Assembly: GCA_035573855.1 (NCBI GenBank)
Contig: DATLZU010000013.1
Coordinates: 62,001-126,000 of the forward strand
DNA: 64,000 nucleotides
Direction: 5' to 3'
Origin: DATLZU01 sp035573855
Lineage (GTDB): Bacteria; Nitrospirota; Nitrospiria; Nitrospirales; Nitrospiraceae
The notes under the pieces are model-generated. The model did not search any database, had not been told where the DNA came from, and worked only from the letters and a program-made list of their open reading frames with translations. Below, one piece after another: positions 7,667 to 16,545 of the stretch; within the stretch, counting starts at the first letter, position 1; every line of letters begins with the position of its first letter. Made by a program: the position numbers and the translations under genes.

Positions 7667-10477
7667 ATGCACGCGGAACCGACGATGATTTCACACCCTG
7701 CGCGCGAGAACAGGCGTTCTGGCATGCCCGTTCCTTCCGTCCTCATCGTCGATGACAATCCCGACATCCGCGATTCGCTCAGCGACATGTTGATCCATGA
7801 AGGGTACGCCGTCGAGAGCATCGGGCACGGCGCCGAGGCCATCCGGCTTGTCAAACAGAAGCGCTACGGGGCGGCCATCCTCGACATGCAACTCCCCGAC
7901 CTGGACGGCTTGTCGGTGCTCAAGGTCCTCACGGAACTGGACCCGAATCTGCCCATCGTCGTCATCACGGCGCACGGCACGATGGAGACCCGCTCGGGCT
8001 CGCTGACTCGCGGGGCGTTCGCTTATCTGACCAAGCCGTATGATTCCGGAGAGGTCAAGGCGATTCTCCGACGGGTCTTCTCCGTCAAAGGTCTCGAGGT
8101 GCGGGCCGAGCACGTCGAGCAGGCGTTGCGGGCCAGCGAGGCGCGATTCCGCACGCTGGTCGAATCCGCCACCGACGCCATCGTGCTCGCCGATCACCGA
8201 GGGCACATCATCTCCTGGAACCAGGCAGCGGAACGGTTGTTCGGCTATTCCAAACAGGACGCGCTGGGCCGGCCGCTGACGATTCTCATGCCCGCGCGGT
8301 ACCGACCATCCTACGAGGCGGCCCTGGCGCAGCTGGAACGCACCGGCCGGTCTCCGTTGCTCGGGAAAACCCTGGAGTTCACGGGCCTCACGCAATCCGG
8401 GCGAGAGTTGCCGCTGGAGCTGTCGCTCGCGTCGTGGACCACGCCGGACGGCACCTATTACAGCGGCATCATCCGCGACATCAGCGAGCGCAAGCGGGCC
8501 GAGGACGCGCTGCGCCGGCTCAGCCGCCACAACCAACTCCTGCTCGATTCAGCCGGGGACGGCATCTACGGCCTCGACCGCGAAGGCCGCACCACGTTCA
8601 TCAACCCGGCCGCAGCCCGCATGCTGGGCTGGGAGATCGCCGACCTGCTCGACCGTCCCATGCACGATGTCGTCCACCATTCGCATGCCGACGGCAGTCC
8701 CTATCCGCTGGAAACGTGCCCGATCTACGCCGCACTCAAGGACGGCGCCGTCCATCAGGTGCACAACGAGATCTTCTGGCGAAAGGACGGCACCCGCTTT
8801 CCGGTCGAGTACGTGAGCACGCCCGTCCACGAGGACGGCTCACTCGTCGGCGCTGTCGTGGTGTTCAAGGACATCAGCGAGCGGAAACGGGCCGGAAGCC
8901 TCCAGCAGACCCAGTTGGCGGTCAGCCACGTGCTGGCGGCGGCGGAGACCCTCGAGGACGCGGCGCCGCACATTCTGCAAGCGGTCTGCGAGACCGCCGA
9001 ATGGGAGATCGGCCTCCTGTGGCTGGTCGATCACCGCGCCCGCGCGCTGCGGTGCGAAACGATCTGGCAGAAGCCCGACGCCGGTCTGGACGAATTCGCG
9101 GCGCTCAGCCGGGCGACGGCGCTACCGCCCGGCGTCGGGTTGCCGGGCCGTGTGTGGGCCGCGGGCGACACGGCTTGGGTGCTCGATGTGGTCAACGATC
9201 CGAATTTCCCGCGGGCGCGGGCGGCCGCTCGCGTCGGCCTGCACGCCGCGTTCGCCTTTCCCATCCGGGTGGGTGGGCACATCCACGGGGTTATCGAGTT
9301 CTTCAGCCACGCCGTGCGCGAGCCGGACGGCACGCTGCTCAAGATGATGGCCGACATTGGCTTGAAGATTGGTCAATTCGTCGAACGGAAACAGGCCGCC
9401 CAGGCCCTGGTGCGGGCGTACGAAGAGACCGAGAAGATTCTCGCCAGCCTTCCAGGCGCCATCCTGATCGTCGATGGCAGGCAGGAGATCGTGTACGCCA
9501 ACGCGCTGGCCGTGCAATATTTCGGGGGACACCATCGCGCGACGCTGGTCCGGCGCCGCCTGCACGATGCGCTCAAGCTTCCGCCGCCTGCCCGCGAACG
9601 ACTCGATCGCGAGCTGGCCGCCGTCGGTGCAGGCAAACCCCGGCCGCCGGACCCCGAGTTCGAGGCGGACAAGCGGGTGTACCGGTACCGCCTGTTTCCC
9701 CTTGTATTGCGCGCCGGCGAGCCTCCCAGAACCGGCATGATCGTCTGGGACGTGACGGAGGAACGGCAGATCCAGGATCACCTGCTGCAAGCGGAAAAAC
9801 TGGCCAGCCTCGGCACGATGGTGTCCGGCATGGCCCATGAGATCAACAACCCTGTGCAGGCCATCCTGGGCATGGCGGAGTTGCTGCTGGAAGAGCGCGA
9901 GATGGAAAAGGTCCGCGAGTATGCTTCGGACATCATTGGCTATGCCAAACATGTCTCCGGCGTCGTGCGCGACTTTGCCAGCTATACCCGCGTGACGTCC
10001 CGAGACGGCGAATGCGAGGTGGACCTCCACGAGCGGTTGGCCGAGGCGGTCAAGATGGTACGCCGCGGGCCGCACTTCGGGTACGTCGAGGTCGTCACGG
10101 CCTTCGAGCCGGTTCCGCTGCTTCGGACCCGCAAGGCAGAGATCGACCAACTCTTCATCAATCTGATCAACAACGCCGTCCAGGCGATGAACGGTCGCGG
10201 ACGCTTGACCCTGTCCACAGCGGTCGAACAGGAGCAGGTCGTCGTCCGCATCGACGACACCGGGTGCGGCATCCCGAAGGCGATGCTGCACAAAATTTTC
10301 GATCCGTTTTTCACCACCAAAGAGCCGGGAAAAGGCACTGGTTTGGGATTAAGTATCGTGTACCGCATTGTCGCCAAATACGGGGGGACGCTCGGCGTCG
10401 AGAGTGAAGAAGGAAAAGGCACCCAATTCACCATCCGGTTTCCACTCCGGGCACGGGTAACGGCCGGCAGCACATAG
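7667..10477 (+). CDS. Hybrid sensor kinase: receiver, PAS-PAS-GAF-PAS, HisKA, HATPase
   Basis: Up to 936 residues. An N-terminal receiver domain (about 25-145) has D73 in AILDMQLPDLDG and the YLTKPYD lysine. Two PAS domains (FRTLVESATDAIVLAD; NQLLLDSAGDGIYGLD), a GAF domain (about 425-570) and a third PAS (LASLPGAILIVDG) follow. The kinase core has H724 in GMAHEINNPVQAIL (NtrB/ZraS-like H box), N box NLINNAVQAM, G1 DTGCGIP and G2 GKGTGLGLSIV. No membrane span is visible, so it is cytoplasmic. The start is uncertain: in-frame ATGs at 7685 and 7724 are equally possible and the receiver begins at about 7736. Its stop TAG lies inside a TAGC-type intergenic repeat. Confidence 0.88.
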   Translation: MHAEPTMISHPARENRRSGMPVPSVLIVDDNPDIRDSLSDMLIHEGYAVESIGHGAEAIRLVKQKRYGAAILDMQLPDLDGLSVLKVLTELDPNLPIVVITAHGTMETRSGSLTRGAFAYLTKPYDSGEVKAILRRVFSVKGLEVRAEHVEQALRASEARFRTLVESATDAIVLADHRGHIISWNQAAERLFGYSKQDALGRPLTILMPARYRPSYEAALAQLERTGRSPLLGKTLEFTGLTQSGRELPLELSLASWTTPDGTYYSGIIRDISERKRAEDALRRLSRHNQLLLDSAGDGIYGLDREGRTTFINPAAARMLGWEIADLLDRPMHDVVHHSHADGSPYPLETCPIYAALKDGAVHQVHNEIFWRKDGTRFPVEYVSTPVHEDGSLVGAVVVFKDISERKRAGSLQQTQLAVSHVLAAAETLEDAAPHILQAVCETAEWEIGLLWLVDHRARALRCETIWQKPDAGLDEFAALSRATALPPGVGLPGRVWAAGDTAWVLDVVNDPNFPRARAAARVGLHAAFAFPIRVGGHIHGVIEFFSHAVREPDGTLLKMMADIGLKIGQFVERKQAAQALVRAYEETEKILASLPGAILIVDGRQEIVYANALAVQYFGGHHRATLVRRRLHDALKLPPPARERLDRELAAVGAGKPRPPDPEFEADKRVYRYRLFPLVLRAGEPPRTGMIVWDVTEERQIQDHLLQAEKLASLGTMVSGMAHEINNPVQAILGMAELLLEEREMEKVREYASDIIGYAKHVSGVVRDFASYTRVTSRDGECEVDLHERLAEAVKMVRRGPHFGYVEVVTAFEPVPLLRTRKAEIDQLFINLINNAVQAMNGRGRLTLSTAVEQEQVVVRIDDTGCGIPKAMLHKIFDPFFTTKEPGKGTGLGLSIVYRIVAKYGGTLGVESEEGKGTQFTIRFPLRARVTAGST

Positions 10478-10540
10478 CCGATAGCGAACAGCTCGTGGCT
10501 GTCCACTGCCCGTTAGGTTTTTTCAGACAAGGAGGAGGGT

Positions 10541-10978
10541 ATGCACACGCAGTTGGAGAGTTCACCGGCCGAACGGCTCGGCCGCGTTCTGCTCGTCGAC
10601 GACGAAGCGTCGGTCCGGAAGCCGATTACCCTGTCGCTTCAGAAAGCGGGCTACGAAGTGGTCGAAGCAGAGAACGGCGAGCAGGCCATTGCGGCGTTGA
10701 ACGCGGGGGACAACCCACTCATGGTGGACACGATTCTCTGCGACATCCGCATGCCGAAGATCAACGGGATCGACGCGGTCACCTATTTCCGATCGCAATA
10801 TCCGTCTGTCCCGGTCGTCGTGCTGACCGGCTATCCGGACGTCGAGCTGGCCGTGACGTTGATGAAGCTAGGGGTGCGGGACTATTTGGTCAAACCGGTC
10901 ACGAAAGATAACCTGCTTCGCGTGATCCGAAGAGCGATCGAGCAGCACGAGCTGTTCAAAGATCAGTTCGTCGCGTAA
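10541..10978 (+). CDS. Stand-alone response-regulator receiver protein
   Basis: 145 residues with one receiver domain and no output domain. Visible are acidic D21/D22 (LLVDDEAS), phospho-acceptor D68 in CDIRMPKINGID, Thr in VVLTGYP and K118 in DYLVKPVT. A strong Shine-Dalgarno (AAGGAGG) precedes the ATG. It follows the hybrid kinase by 63 bp in the same direction and is probably its phospho-transfer partner, as in kinase/single-receiver phosphorelays. Output must go through another protein. Confidence 0.88.
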   Translation: MHTQLESSPAERLGRVLLVDDEASVRKPITLSLQKAGYEVVEAENGEQAIAALNAGDNPLMVDTILCDIRMPKINGIDAVTYFRSQYPSVPVVVLTGYPDVELAVTLMKLGVRDYLVKPVTKDNLLRVIRRAIEQHELFKDQFVA

Positions 10979-11000
10979 CGCTTGCTGCCAGCAAAACACC

Positions 11001-11051
11001 ACCCCCGCCCTTCCCCTCTCCCTGCAAGGGGAGGGTCTGAAAGACGGGGGT
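11001..11051. repeat. Intergenic hairpin repeat rich in C and G runs
   Basis: A 7-bp perfect outer stem (ACCCCCG at 11001-11007, CGGGGGT at 11045-11051) encloses an imperfect inner stem made of a CCCCTCTCCC run and a GGGGAGGG run. It lies between convergent genes (stop 10978 on plus, stop 11089 on minus) and could act as a bidirectional terminator. Related C-run/G-run sequence occurs upstream of gpsA and inside the start of rimO. Confidence 0.45.
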
Positions 11052-11088
11052 GAGTTTCATGGCACGAGAACCCTTCGCCGGCTATTCG

Positions 11089-11850
11089 CTATGAGCTCCG
11101 CGCGATTCGCTGCTTGCTTCTCCCGGTGAAGACGGTCCGCAATCCGAAGTAGCCGAAGGCGTCCTTCAGGTTGGAATAGATCCGCTTGAACGGGCCCATC
11201 TCCGGGTTGGTCACATACTCCATCGTCAGGACGATCCGCTCCTCGCCCTCGGCCAACGGCGTGACCGCGTGCCGGAGCTTGTCTCCGTTGAAAATGACCA
11301 GGTCGCCAGGCTCGGTCTTAAGCTCGAGATACCGGGGGGCTCTGGTCGAATCGCCTTTGTACAACTCGCAGACGAGCCGGCAATGATCTGACCGATCGAC
11401 TAGGCCCATCAGGACCGTGTACCGCGCGCCTTTATAATAGGATGTATCGTAATGAAATCCGATGTGATCGCCGGGTTCCGTGTAGTAGTAGAGAGCGCAG
11501 GAATGAGGATCGCTCTCCGGACAGAGTTTCACCCGGGTATCGACCAGCCGGTTGAGAAAATCCATGAATGCGGGCGAGCGGTATAGATCGAGAAAGCGCG
11601 GTGCCTTTTCGATGACCGTGTAATAACTGACGCTGCCCCCCTTCTTGCGGCCCGGGATGTAATTGCGGTTCAACTCCGGTTTGACGACCTGGGCCTGCGG
11701 CACCAGGAGTTCCTCGACCACCGTCCGAGGCAGGAACTCCCTGAGATAGACAAATTCGTTCTGGTCCCAGTACTCCTGCTTCACCCGCTCGAAGTTGAGC
11801 GCGCTCACCGCCTGCTCGACGGCTTCTGCCACACTAATGGTCGTTGTCAT
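11089..11850 (-). CDS. 2OG-Fe(II) oxygenase family protein
   Basis: 253 residues from the ATG of MTTTISVAEAV; a longer frame adds 24 residues from a non-ATG start and is less likely. The fold signature of prolyl-hydroxylase-like dioxygenases is present: an HxD pair in IGFHYDTSYYKG (iron ligands), a basic strand and the distal His in NGDKLRHAVTPL, followed by Arg in EERIVLTMEY (2-oxoglutarate contact). The substrate is unknown. It is transcribed opposite to the kinase cluster, and its stop codon TAG begins a TAGCGAATAGCC repeat. Confidence 0.8.
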   Translation of the reverse strand: MTTTISVAEAVEQAVSALNFERVKQEYWDQNEFVYLREFLPRTVVEELLVPQAQVVKPELNRNYIPGRKKGGSVSYYTVIEKAPRFLDLYRSPAFMDFLNRLVDTRVKLCPESDPHSCALYYYTEPGDHIGFHYDTSYYKGARYTVLMGLVDRSDHCRLVCELYKGDSTRAPRYLELKTEPGDLVIFNGDKLRHAVTPLAEGEERIVLTMEYVTNPEMGPFKRIYSNLKDAFGYFGLRTVFTGRSKQRIARSS

Positions 11851-11996
11851 TGTCCACCCTTGTGCTTCTCGTTCCCTGCTCCCTGATCGACTAACCAATC
11901 GGCGGCGTAGCTCATCGACCATCTCTTGTGAATCGCAAGCAAGGCAGAGCTCCTGACGACGAGCGACGCTTCACGATGCACGCAGCACGCGCCCGC

Positions 11997-12713
11997 TCAC
12001 GGCGGGCTCAGCGTCGGCGCCTTGACCACTTCGACGCCGGGCGGAACCTGGAAGTCGAACAGCCCGTCCTTCAGACCCGCGTTCGCCTTGAGTCCGTTGA
12101 ATTCAAAGGTCACGACGTTCCCGCTGATCTCGTGTAGGATCAGACTCTTGATGAAATAGGTCTTCGGCTGAACCTCCATCACGATCCGGTCCAGCGTGCG
12201 GACCGCTTCCGAGTCTCTCCGCTTGGGCCGCAGCGTAACGAGCGGCAGCCCTCCCGCGCCGCGAGTCTTGCCGGGCGTCGGTTCGATGTCGAACTGTTCC
12301 TCCAGCTTGGCCGCTCCCTGCAGCAGTTCCAGCGGCGCCTTCGAGGCCGCCATCTGCGTCAACTTGCCGACCAGCACCTGCTTGTGCTCGGGCACGTACA
12401 TCTTCACGTCGTCGTGGTTGACGTAAATCTCCTCGATGGACGGCTCTGCGTACTCCCACCGCAACCGTCCCGGCTTCTTGATATACACCCGGCCGGAGGA
12501 CGCAATCGGTGTGGCGAAGCCCTCGATCCTGGTTGTCTGCGCAAACTCGGCTTGCAGGTCCTTCGTCTGCTCATACCGCGCCTGCACCTTCTTCACGACC
12601 TCTCGGACTTCCTTGAGCGCCTTGTCCTCACTCCCCTCCTCGGCCCCACGGGCTGGCGAAAGGATGACGAGGCTCAAGACCGCTGCATAAATCACTCTCC
12701 ACAGCTTCTTCAT
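11997..12713 (-). CDS. lolA: Outer-membrane lipoprotein carrier protein LolA
   Basis: 238 residues. A signal peptide (MKKLWRVIYAAVLSLVILSPARGA) is followed by the LolA fold. The conserved start of the mature domain (VQARYEQTKDLQAEFAQTT), the strand pair GRVYIKKPGRLRWEY and the segment DDVKMYVPEHKQVLVG are typical. The periplasmic protein shuttles lipoproteins from the LolCDE complex to the outer membrane. It lies 51 bp downstream of ftsK on the same strand, an arrangement (ftsK-lolA) seen in many Gram-negative genomes, so the two are probably co-transcribed. Confidence 0.92.
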   Translation of the reverse strand: MKKLWRVIYAAVLSLVILSPARGAEEGSEDKALKEVREVVKKVQARYEQTKDLQAEFAQTTRIEGFATPIASSGRVYIKKPGRLRWEYAEPSIEEIYVNHDDVKMYVPEHKQVLVGKLTQMAASKAPLELLQGAAKLEEQFDIEPTPGKTRGAGGLPLVTLRPKRRDSEAVRTLDRIVMEVQPKTYFIKSLILHEISGNVVTFEFNGLKANAGLKDGLFDFQVPPGVEVVKAPTLSPP

Positions 12714-12764
12714 TTCTCTACCTTAAGGAAGGGGAGGCAGACTTGGCGGGCCGCCAAGCCTGCC

Positions 12765-15194
12765 TTACACCCCCTCTTCCTCCCCCACCGGCCCCCGCCG
12801 CACCAGGACCTCGCGCCGCCCATCCCGCGCCGGCGCGCTCACCAACCCTTCCTGCTCCATCCGTTCGATCATCCGCGCCGCCCGCGGATACCCGACGCGC
12901 AGCCGCCGCTGGATCAGCGAAGCCGACGCCTGCCCGGAGGACAGTACGATTTCTTTGGCCTGCTCGTATACTTCATCCTGCTGCTCATCCTGGACTGCTT
13001 CTTCTTGGCGCAGCGCCTGTAGTTCTTCGCTATAGGTCGGCGCAGCCTGTTTCTTGACGAACTCTACCACGCGCCGCACGTCGTCGTCGGCCACGAAGGA
13101 GCCGTGGAGGCGGGTGATCCGTCCGGTGCCAGAGGCGAGGTACAGCATGTCGCCCTTTCCCAGCAGCGCCTCCGCCCCGTTCGCGTCGAGAATGGTCCGC
13201 GAGTCGGTCTTCGAGGACACCTGGAAGGCGATCCGCGCCGGGAAATTGGCCTTGATCAGCCCCGTGATGACATCGACCGAAGGACGCTGGGTCGCCAGGA
13301 CCAGATGGATGCCGGCCGCGCGGGCCATCTGCGCCAGCCGCGCGATTTTGTCTTCCACATCTTTGGGTGCCACCATCATCAGATCAGCCAGTTCGTCGAT
13401 CATGACGACGATGTACGGCAATGGCTCCGGCGGCGTCTGCGGCGGCGTCACCGGCACGGCCGTGCTCCCCTCGGGAACCAAGCTCTCGCCGGCAGACAGC
13501 CTTTCTTCGTCGGACAGGAAGCGGATCGGCAATTCGGTCTGCTCCGGAGCGCCGGCCGACTTGCCGTTCGGCAGCACACCTTGGGCCGCAGCGACCCGGC
13601 GGTTGTACGCGTCGATATTGCGCACCCCCGCTTCGGCCAACAGCTTGTAGCGCCGTTCCATCTCCTGCACCACCCAGCCGAGTCCGCGGGCCGCCGATTT
13701 GGGATCGGTGATCACCGGCCGCAGCAGATGCGGAATGCCGTCGTAGGACTGCAACTCCAGCATCTTCGGATCGATCAGGAGCAGTTTGACTTCGTCCGGT
13801 CGGGCGGAAAACAAGATACTCAGCAGCATGGTGTTCAAGCTGACGCTCTTGCCAGCTCCCGTCGCGCCGGCGACCAGGAGATGCGGCATGGCTTTCAGAT
13901 CGGCGGTGACGGGCACCCCGAAAATGTCCTTGCCCAGCGCCAAGGTCAGCTTGGACCGCGACCGCCTGAAGGCGTCACTCGTAACCACCTCCTTGAGCGA
14001 GACGGTCTCTCGGTAGCGGTTCGGCACCTCGATCCCGACCACCGATTTGCCGGGCAAGGGCGCGACGATCCGCAAGCTCATCGCTTTCAGGGCCAGGGCC
14101 AGGTCGTCGGCCAGGTTCACGATGCGGGCGACCTTGACGCCGGGCGCCGGCTCGAATTCGTACATCGTTACCACCGGCCCGGGATGGACTTCCGTGACCT
14201 TGCCCTCGATGCCGAAACTCAAGAGCGCGCGCGTCAACACGTCGGATTGGGTTTTCAGCTCCTCCTCGGTCATACGCGCCAACGGACCGGAAGGATCGCT
14301 CAAGAGTTCGTTCGGATCCGGCAGAACGTAGCCGCTGGACAGAGCCCTCGGCGGCGTCATGTCGGTCTCCGGATCCGGCTCTTCGGCAGACTTGGGGATT
14401 GGCTTGGCGCTTGTCCGAATGCGCGGCGGCTCCGGCATCGCGGGGAGCTCGAGCTCTTCTTCCTTGTCCCGTTCGTCGACCGCGGCGGACCGGTTCGCCC
14501 GCGTGGTCTTGGACGTGGCTCTCCGGCCGGTCCCCTCATCCGCCGGACGCCCGGACCGTTCGGGCATCAGCGCCGACACCGTCTCTTTTACAAACGCCCA
14601 CCATTCAGGTACGCGCTGAGACAGGCCCACGAGCGAAATCGGCACGACGCCCAACAACGACACCACCAGGCCGGCCAGGACAATGATATGGGCGCCGGTG
14701 CTGGCAAAATACATCCGCAAGCCATCAGCGATGAACCGGCCGCACACGCCGCCCGCCATCCCGCGAGAAACCAACCCGCTCGACAGCGTCGGCACGCCGA
14801 CGACTTCCAAATGGAACAAGGCGCTCAACAGCAGGAGGAACGCCAGCAAGCTGACCGCGCCGCGTGCCGTGATCCCCCGCCATCCCCGCGTGAAGCAGCG
14901 GACCCCCGACAACCCCACCGCAAACGGAAAGACGTAGGCAGCGGCACCGATGACGGAAAACAGCACAGCCGCCAGCCAGGCGCCGGCCGTCCCGATGAGA
15001 TTCTGTGTGGGCATGTGGGTGGACGATCCCGCCCTGACAGACTGGACGTCTCCGGGCACGAAGGAGACGAGACTCAGCAGCGTCAAGAGACTCAGCGCGA
15101 TGAGCAGAACGCCGATCACCTCGCGCTGGAGATGAGAAGAACGGGAGGAGGCATTGCGGGCGTCACCGCGCTTTGCCGTGGTGGATACACCCAT
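12765..15194 (-). CDS. ftsK: DNA translocase FtsK/SpoIIIE
   Basis: 809 residues from the ATG of MGVSTTAKR; a TTG 39 bases upstream is possible. Four or five N-terminal membrane spans (about 20-170) anchor it at the septum. A Pro/Glu/Arg-rich linker, the alpha/beta domain and the RecA-like motor follow, with Walker A GATGAGKS (K449) and Walker B VMIDELADLM. The C-terminal gamma winged helix (SLIQRRLRVGYPRAARMIERM) reads polar KOPS sites. About 50 extra residues rich in Pro, Glu and Ser (about 540-588) separate the VAAAQG helix from Walker B. The motor resolves chromosome dimers at division together with Xer recombinases; a xerC-type gene lies at 38015. Confidence 0.95.
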   Translation of the reverse strand: MGVSTTAKRGDARNASSRSSHLQREVIGVLLIALSLLTLLSLVSFVPGDVQSVRAGSSTHMPTQNLIGTAGAWLAAVLFSVIGAAAYVFPFAVGLSGVRCFTRGWRGITARGAVSLLAFLLLLSALFHLEVVGVPTLSSGLVSRGMAGGVCGRFIADGLRMYFASTGAHIIVLAGLVVSLLGVVPISLVGLSQRVPEWWAFVKETVSALMPERSGRPADEGTGRRATSKTTRANRSAAVDERDKEEELELPAMPEPPRIRTSAKPIPKSAEEPDPETDMTPPRALSSGYVLPDPNELLSDPSGPLARMTEEELKTQSDVLTRALLSFGIEGKVTEVHPGPVVTMYEFEPAPGVKVARIVNLADDLALALKAMSLRIVAPLPGKSVVGIEVPNRYRETVSLKEVVTSDAFRRSRSKLTLALGKDIFGVPVTADLKAMPHLLVAGATGAGKSVSLNTMLLSILFSARPDEVKLLLIDPKMLELQSYDGIPHLLRPVITDPKSAARGLGWVVQEMERRYKLLAEAGVRNIDAYNRRVAAAQGVLPNGKSAGAPEQTELPIRFLSDEERLSAGESLVPEGSTAVPVTPPQTPPEPLPYIVVMIDELADLMMVAPKDVEDKIARLAQMARAAGIHLVLATQRPSVDVITGLIKANFPARIAFQVSSKTDSRTILDANGAEALLGKGDMLYLASGTGRITRLHGSFVADDDVRRVVEFVKKQAAPTYSEELQALRQEEAVQDEQQDEVYEQAKEIVLSSGQASASLIQRRLRVGYPRAARMIERMEQEGLVSAPARDGRREVLVRRGPVGEEEGV

Positions 15195-15247
15195 AATCGG
15201 GCGGATGGTAACACCTCGCTCGGCAGGGGGCAAGAGGCGCCGCGCCG

Positions 15248-15282
15248 AATTCCTAATTCCTAATTCCTAATTCCTAATTCCC
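15248..15282. repeat. Tandem repeat, five copies of a 7-bp AATTCCT unit
   Basis: Four perfect AATTCCT units and one AATTCCC, in the gap between ftsK and rsmA. The rsmA reading frame enters the repeat, and its final residues Leu-Gly-Ile-Arg-Asn plus stop are encoded by it. The phase is a 7-bp microsatellite, so this is not a CRISPR. Confidence 0.85.
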
Positions 15283-16075
15283 TTGAGTCCAGCGCACGAG
15301 CAAGCGCGACGTACTCATCGAGCGAAAGGGTCTCCGCGCGACGGGAGGGGTCGATCCCGCACCGCTCCAGCGCACGAGCGATTCGTTCCTGCGGCACCCC
15401 TTCGTCCCGGAGCGAGTTGAGCAGCGTCTTGCGCCGATGAGTGAAGGCGGCCCTGACGAGCCGGGTGAACCGGGCTTCCTCTGCCTGATCCAGAGGGCCG
15501 GCGGGTTTCATCACGAAACCGACCACGGCGGAGGCGACATCCGGACGTGGGCGGAAACACTCCGGCGACACGACAAAGGCCGGACGCATATCCGCGACGT
15601 AGCGGGCCAGCACAGACAAGACGCCGTACTTCTTCGTCCCCGGTTGGGCAACCAGTCGTTCGGCCACCTCGGCCTGCAGCATCAGGGTCATGCGAGCGAT
15701 CCGGTCGCGGGCATCGAGAAGCCGGAACAGCAATGGGGTCGAGACGTAGTAGGGCAGATTCGCCACGACGACCGTTCGCAGCGGCAGCGACTCGTACGGA
15801 AACTCCAACGCATCCCCCAACCGCAAATCGAGGTTGGCATATTCCCGCAAGGTCTCCTTGAGATAGGCGTGGAGCTTCGGATCGATCTCGACGGCGATGA
15901 CCTGCCCAGCCGTCTCGCAGAGCAAGGTTGTCAGAATCCCCCGCCCCGGTCCGATCTCCAACACCGTTTCGTCGGCCCGCGGGGCGGCAAGCGAGACGAT
16001 TTTGCGAGCGATGTTCTGATCAACCAGGAAGTGCTGGCCCAGACGTTTGAGAGCCGGTGGGAGAGAGAGGGTCAT
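15260..16075 (-). CDS. rsmA: 16S rRNA dimethyladenosine transferase RsmA/KsgA
   Basis: 271 residues from the ATG of MTLSLPPALKRLGQHFL. SAM motif I is VLEIGPGRGILTTLL, the acidic motif II follows (VIAVEIDPK), and the catalytic NLPY motif is in VVANLPYYVSTPLLFR. The C-terminal helical domain ends with the usual RAETLSLDEYVALARAL. It dimethylates two adjacent adenines near the 3' end of 16S rRNA during small-subunit maturation. The last six residues are encoded by the AATTCCT tandem repeat, so the extreme C-terminus is repeat-derived. Confidence 0.95.
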   Translation of the reverse strand: MTLSLPPALKRLGQHFLVDQNIARKIVSLAAPRADETVLEIGPGRGILTTLLCETAGQVIAVEIDPKLHAYLKETLREYANLDLRLGDALEFPYESLPLRTVVVANLPYYVSTPLLFRLLDARDRIARMTLMLQAEVAERLVAQPGTKKYGVLSVLARYVADMRPAFVVSPECFRPRPDVASAVVGFVMKPAGPLDQAEEARFTRLVRAAFTHRRKTLLNSLRDEGVPQERIARALERCGIDPSRRAETLSLDEYVALARALDSRELGIRN

Positions 16076-16100
16076 GTGCGTTGAACCAGGAGCAATACCA

Positions 16101-16424
16101 TCATGCGCCGCCACCCGGCCGCGCCTTGCTCTTCACATCCTTGACGAGCGTCAGCAGGACATTGCGATAGAATTCGACCTCGTCGTTAAACTCTTCCAGC
16201 AGATCATAGGTAAACGACGGCCCCGGCTGCTTTGCGGCAAACTGCTGCGCGTCTTTCTGGCCGAGATACTGCGCGATTAGGGGCACCGTCTTGCCTTTCC
16301 ATTTCACGATGCGCTCTTTCCCCGCAACCGCGTTCAAGTCCTCCGCCGTTTGCTTCGCAATCCCCTCCAATTCTGTGAGCTGCCGCTCGAGCATGGTCAG
16401 CGCCGCGCTGAGTTGATCGGCCAT
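16101..16424 (-). CDS. Small helical protein, unknown function
   Basis: 107 residues from the ATG of MADQLSAAL, preceded by GAGGAG; a longer frame upstream lacks a site. The first 35 residues form an amphipathic helix (LTMLERQLTELEGIAKQTAEDL), suggesting a coiled coil or oligomerisation. The middle has VKWKGKTVPLIAQYLGQ. It lies 25 bp upstream of rsmA on the same strand and is probably in its operon. The family is not recognised. Confidence 0.6.
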   Translation of the reverse strand: MADQLSAALTMLERQLTELEGIAKQTAEDLNAVAGKERIVKWKGKTVPLIAQYLGQKDAQQFAAKQPGPSFTYDLLEEFNDEVEFYRNVLLTLVKDVKSKARPGGGA

Positions 16425-16545
16425 GGCTTCACTCCTCTGCCTAAACAAATAGCTGGCAGCCAATAGGAGCAGCTAAAGCCGCACCGGAACCTTCCGGATT
16501 GCAGTTTCGCACTGTTCACTCTCCATGCGGCTTTTCCGCTGCTCG

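Noticed and set aside
8434..9840. A 468-codon frame inside the hybrid kinase gene
   Set aside because: Arg/Pro/Gly-rich overlapping frame on the same strand; the kinase frame explains the sequence.
13104..15263. A 719-codon open frame antisense to ftsK
   Set aside because: It is a shadow of a GC-rich gene: Arg/His/Gln/Gly-rich, no motif, no ribosome-binding site, while ftsK on the other strand has all expected motifs.
15248..15282. Possible short CRISPR or direct-repeat array
   Set aside because: Unit of only 7 bp without spacers; a microsatellite.
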